Positions 59,401 through 64,000 of a stretch of DNA of 64,000 bases are shown in pieces. The notes under the pieces are model-generated. The model searched no databases. It was not told where the DNA came from and saw only the letters and a list, made by a program, of their open reading frames with translations. This stretch comes from Strix aluco. Its lineage: Eukaryota; Chordata; Aves; Strigiformes; Strigidae. The stretch spans positions 16,710,920 to 16,774,919 of the forward strand of contig NC_133938.1 in NCBI RefSeq assembly GCF_031877795.1, in the 5' to 3' direction. Every line of letters starts with the position of its first letter. Within the stretch, counting starts at the first letter, position 1. The position numbers were made by a program, and so were the translations under genes.

Positions 59401-62400
59401 AAGCAGGGAATGGCTGAGAGGTAAATCTCTAAGATCTTAAACAATCAGGCACGTTTTAAGCCACGCAGCTTTTATGGCAATTCCTTCAAAAACCAGGAGC
59501 TTCTAACAATCTAACAGGCTTAATGCAACCAGTAGCAAGAGTGCAACTGGTTTCACAGGGGTTATCATTTACACATCCAGTGTGTTACAGAAGAATGGTG
59601 CAAATGCCTCTGAGAAGCTTATTGTAGCTCCAGGGAAATGGAGTAAATAAAGCACGCATCGTCAGCACATCCTCAACATGCTTCTCATCCCTTTAGGATG
59701 AGAGCAACACCGGGAGCTTCTCTTGTTTAATCTGCACAACAGGATTCATGCGCTTGGTGCTGAATGACTCTTCACATTGACTTCAGGGGGAATAAGCTAC
59801 CCTGGATTTCAGAAGAAAAAAGCACTAACAGAAAGTTAATGAGGTACAAACCAGGTTATGAATGGACCAAAGAAAGAATTCTTCTAAAGCTATTTCCTGC
59901 CCTGCTGTGATCGAATACATGCCTTTTAAGGCCTCACCTTACCCCCCTCCTTTCTTTAGGCAATGCTTTATTGTACCCCAAGACTTTCTCCACTTTTCTA
60001 ATCAGTTTCCATTATGTCCTTTTCCTTTAAAGTCTCCCACTGTTACAGCTCCACCAGGAGCAATAATGCTGAAAACGGCAGCATAGACTAGCTACATCCT
60101 TTTAAATAGTCTTGAAATGGAGCCAAGGTGGAATAAGTCTACTGGACAGTGGGGTTAAAGCACCAGGGCTCTTACTGCAGCGCCTGCATCCCTGCTCCTG
60201 CCAAGGCAGCTCTGCACACGACAACATGGAAAGTTTTAGAGCAGACTCTAGCCTAGAGTAAGAAAAAATTCCTGACCTACAAGTTTTAAAAAGGATGTTA
60301 TGAACCAGAGGGCTGGATTTGGCCCCCTTCAAACCTGAGGGAGACCCAAGGCAGAGCACAGAGGCAGACCAGCTCTGGCAGAGGAGCACTCAACCCATAC
60401 AGTGAGTTTTCCCTATTTCCTCCTCCACTGGAAGGAGGGTGGTGATGCAAGTTTGCTTCATGTATTTACTTCTTGCTTTTATGTTCAAAACAGAAAAACA
60501 CCACCCCCATGCACACATACTCTGCTATCACTTCTAACGAACCATTTTACCCACCTTCAAGTATTTCTCTCAACCACATTCCCACCTCACCAGCTCACAC
60601 TCACAATGAGCAACCGGCAAGGCTCAGAGCTGGCTGGCAATCTCATGAGACAGGCTCTCACAAGAATTTCCTGCTTCTGGTTCAGCCAGACATACTGCAA
60701 CAACAGACGCTCTTGCAGTATTTTGGCACCTCCACTCCTCATTCAGGCCAAGACCCAGGAATGCAAGTGAAAAACACACTTTTTAATTTTTAGAATTTTA
60801 AAATAACTCAGCTCTTCCCTCTGCTGCCGTGGGTGTCTGGTTGGCTTCCACGCTAAAAGACTGCTTCCACTGAGATTAACTGAATTTAGAAACTACAGTG
60901 CTGAAGGTATCACCAAAAAATTTGCTTCCCAGAAAACAGCTTGATAAGACACCACGACAGTAGGGCATCAGAGCAGTTTACTCCAGAGAAGCAAGTGTTA
61001 TGGAAAGAACAAATGACTGACCCTCCAAGTATACTGAATTAAGTTTTCCACGAGTCCTGGGGTACTTCCAGCAAGCATTTCTATCAAGATGACACAGTTG
61101 GTGAAAACTCTGCGTAGGAGCCTCAGACAAGACCTACAGATCTTTCATGCATGTTCCTAAAAGTACAACTCATGATGGACTGAGGAAGCCAGCATTTCCA
61201 TGTTTTCTTGTCTCTTCTACTAATTACCATGCAAACCTGCACTACAGCTGGACAAGGCCATTTCTCAGTTTGACTAATGTCTCACAGTAAATGCTTCAGA
61301 TACTTGTAGGCTACTACAACTTCAGGGAGCATCTTTCTAGCCATCACTGCTGGGTCAATACAATTCCTACTGACAGATCAGCTTGGGAAAAAGCCTTACT
61401 GGAAATTCAAAATTTGGGTCACATATAGATGCACTCAGACAAATCCCCTCTCCTCATGTCAGGTCTCACTTCATAGGAGAGCCTGAATGCATGCCCATGC
61501 CCACTGGCATGAAGTAAGGATCACGCTGGATGCCATGGAGGGTCCTGTCTCCTTTCAGGAGGGGTGACCCTCAGATGTTCTAGTTGTTCACTGGTAATGT
61601 AGCTTCCCACATAGCTTAAGATACTTTCAGACACACCTTTCCTACCTCCTGCATGCTCCTCTGCCTCATGTCAGGCCTAGCTTTCTTACAGCAGCAAAAG
61701 CAGGGGAAGTGGGGGCAAAAACACCTTTTGTGAAAAACAGAAACCCCACTCCTAGCATATAGGCAGCTCGAGTTTTAAGGATGAGTTTAGAAACAGAAGC
61801 CCATACTTCTCAACTGTGAGTGCCTATAGCTGGGTTGGCTTCCTAAATCACACATGGGCTCAGGAGGAAAGAGCCTGCCTTTCAGAGACACTGAGCCTGT
61901 ACTTCCCATTCAGGGCTTTGGCCAGGGGTCAGAGGACACATACCACAGTGTGAGCAGTTATTCAGGCATGTTAAAATACTTTAAAAATATTCTGCTGCTG
62001 ATCTCATCTACAGGAGTTATCACCTACGCGGGTGTCTGTGCAGTGCTGGGGTTAATGCCTTGCACCAGACAGGGTACATGTGACAAGGAAAGCTGGCGTC
62101 AACAGAAGCTACCTCCTCATCCTCAGCTCCTCTGGAGTACCTTCCCAAAAAGCTTAATGAGCACATCTATTTTCAACTAGGTATAAAGGGGCAAACCTAC
62201 AGAAAAATCTCATTACTAGAGCAGTCAACGCATATGGGAGGCATATCAGATGCTTTATGCATCAACAATGAAGAGACAGCTTTCCCAGCCCTGGAGGAGC
62301 ATGCAGAAAGCAAGGCACAAAGATTAAGCATTCTTTAAAGATCCATGCTCCACATGGATTTAGCTTGTTCTTAAAACTCATTGCAGGATATATTTAATAT

Positions 62401-64000
62401 TGCTACACTCTGTATTTATTATTACTATACATGCAAGTTCTATTGTGCTATTAACCACACACTTTCACAAGCATCACACTACAGTCTAAAAATTTAAATT
62501 TAAAATTTAAGGTAAGAAACACTTTAAAGCTAAAGCTGTATCATCTTGACAAATGTCACATTACATCACTTTCCACTCATGAAAAACATGATCATGAGAT
62601 CAGCTCAGAGAGATGGTAAGCAAGCAGACACAGGGCAGGAAACAGTTTAAGTGCTTTCAACTAAGAAGACTGATTACAGGCTCTGCATTAAGCACTGACA
62701 CCTTACAGGATTGAGCCTCAGCTACTTATATACTTGCGTCACAGGCACAAGCCTTAAAGTTAAAAGAAAATGTCCCTCTCCTTGAATCCTAACATAAAAT
62801 ATAGAATGCATAGCAATTGCCTGTCTTTATCCTTTCACTCCTTCCTGGACTGAAACCATCAGCGAGATCTACATCCAGCTCCCCCACACTCCTCCCTGCT
62901 CCAGATCCCACAAGCTTCAGAGCAGGCAGCCAATATTTGCAATTCTCCGATGGACACCTCTAGGCCGTTTCCCATATTGCATACCTCCTGTTATATCAAG
63001 GCTGCAGTCCATTTCATGTGTTTAAATATTTAATGTGACTGTCGATACGTATTTTGTAAGGCTAATAAAATTAAAATGGGTTTTCAGTACTTTTCATACC
63101 ACTCCTGAGAAGTCCAGTTTGTTACCCGCATAGCACTTCATGGCAGATGCAGGCATGCAGTGAATCTGCTTTCAGGAATGCAAAACAGGGCACTATTTTT
63201 AGACATGGTCTCAAGATTTATATAAATCTGAATAAGACTTTACACACTGTTTTATTAGCAGCCCTTTGTTTACATTCCATCCTGGGGAAATACAAACCAG
63301 TTTCTTAAAAAGTTTTGGGCATCCTGCTGCGCTTGGAGGGCTGGCAGACCTTTAGGAGCTCTCGTTATGCTTCTGGTTGTGTGCAGCAATTTTATAAAGA
63401 GGGTAAGGAAACTAAGCAAAGTGGAAACTAGGTTAAAATCAGAGAAGCCTGGTGCAGAATTACAAGCAGTGCCTTTAGTCCTTAAGATGAAGCACAGACA
63501 GAGCACATTTCAACTGCACAAAAGCTTTTGGCGGTTTCTGGTGGCTGCTGACATCTGTGCCAAGGTTCCCCTAAGGATGGAGAAATAAGAAAGATAAAGT
63601 CATGCTCAGGAAATATCAAAGCCAGGACATGAAACAGCAAGCCCCAGGAGGGACAGGACACACTTGCAGCTAGCAGAGGGGACAGTCATGGGAGTATTTT
63701 CCCACCAGTACCACAAACGCAGCTGCCTTTGTCAGAGCCTGGGTAGCAGTCACACTTCTTTGCATTAGTTTTACCTTCCCTGGCATTTACTTTTGCTACT
63801 CTTCAGTCATCCTGCATGGCCAGGACACAGTGCCACAGCAATCCATGCTGCAAGGGAGCCATGGCTCCAGCTACTGGGTCAGGCAAACCCATTGGGAGTG
63901 TTACTGCAGCCAAGAGACCATCACCAAAGCAAACAGATGCAGCACAAGCGCTCTTCTTCCCTGCCCAGCAGGCTGTACTGCCTACAGGTCCCAGGCTCTC

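Noticed and set aside
62487-62511. AAATTTAAATTTAAAATTT-type palindromic run
   Set aside because: Low-complexity A/T sequence; no flanking duplication or element structure.

Overview
This is vertebrate nuclear DNA, most likely from a bird. It carries three spliced protein genes, all transcribed leftwards on the minus strand. Reading left to right along the plus strand they are C1orf52, BCL10 and DDAH1, with DDAH1 incomplete. I recognised them by exon-level similarity to the human proteins as I remember them. Their order and orientation match human chromosome 1p22.3. The bird assignment rests on an ERVL-type solo LTR of a kind familiar from avian genomes, CR1-type LINE relics, few other repeats, and short intergenic gaps.

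Layout. 1-3.15 kb: apparently intergenic, downstream of C1orf52. 3.15-6.1 kb: C1orf52 (three coding exons, 183 aa, complete), with a CpG island at its 5' end. 6.1-6.75 kb: a short gap. 6.75-15.0 kb: BCL10 (three coding exons, 246 aa, complete), also with a CpG-island promoter. 15.0-18.3 kb: intergenic. 18.3-64 kb: the 3' part of DDAH1. It comprises a long 3'UTR, exons 2-6 (human residues 102-285), and at least 25 kb of intron 1. The first exon, which carries several active-site residues, lies beyond the right edge.

The products do not form one pathway. BCL10 is the CARD adaptor of the CARD-BCL10-MALT1 complex leading to NF-kB. DDAH1 hydrolyses methylated arginines that inhibit nitric-oxide synthase. 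C1orf52 has no known function. The shared feature is the conserved, compact, head-to-tail arrangement.

Non-genic content is modest. There is one solo LTR with intact target-site duplication in DDAH1 intron 4, two old CR1-like LINE fragments (introns 4 and 1), GC-rich tandem repeats in the first introns of C1orf52 and BCL10, and a perfect 11-bp inverted repeat. I found no convincing new biological system. The most checkable leads are the repeat structures beside the promoters, a possible divergent transcript at BCL10, conserved-looking AT-rich blocks in DDAH1 introns, and an unidentified coding-like relic at the left edge. No alignments or searches could be run, so all family assignments come from reading the sequence.
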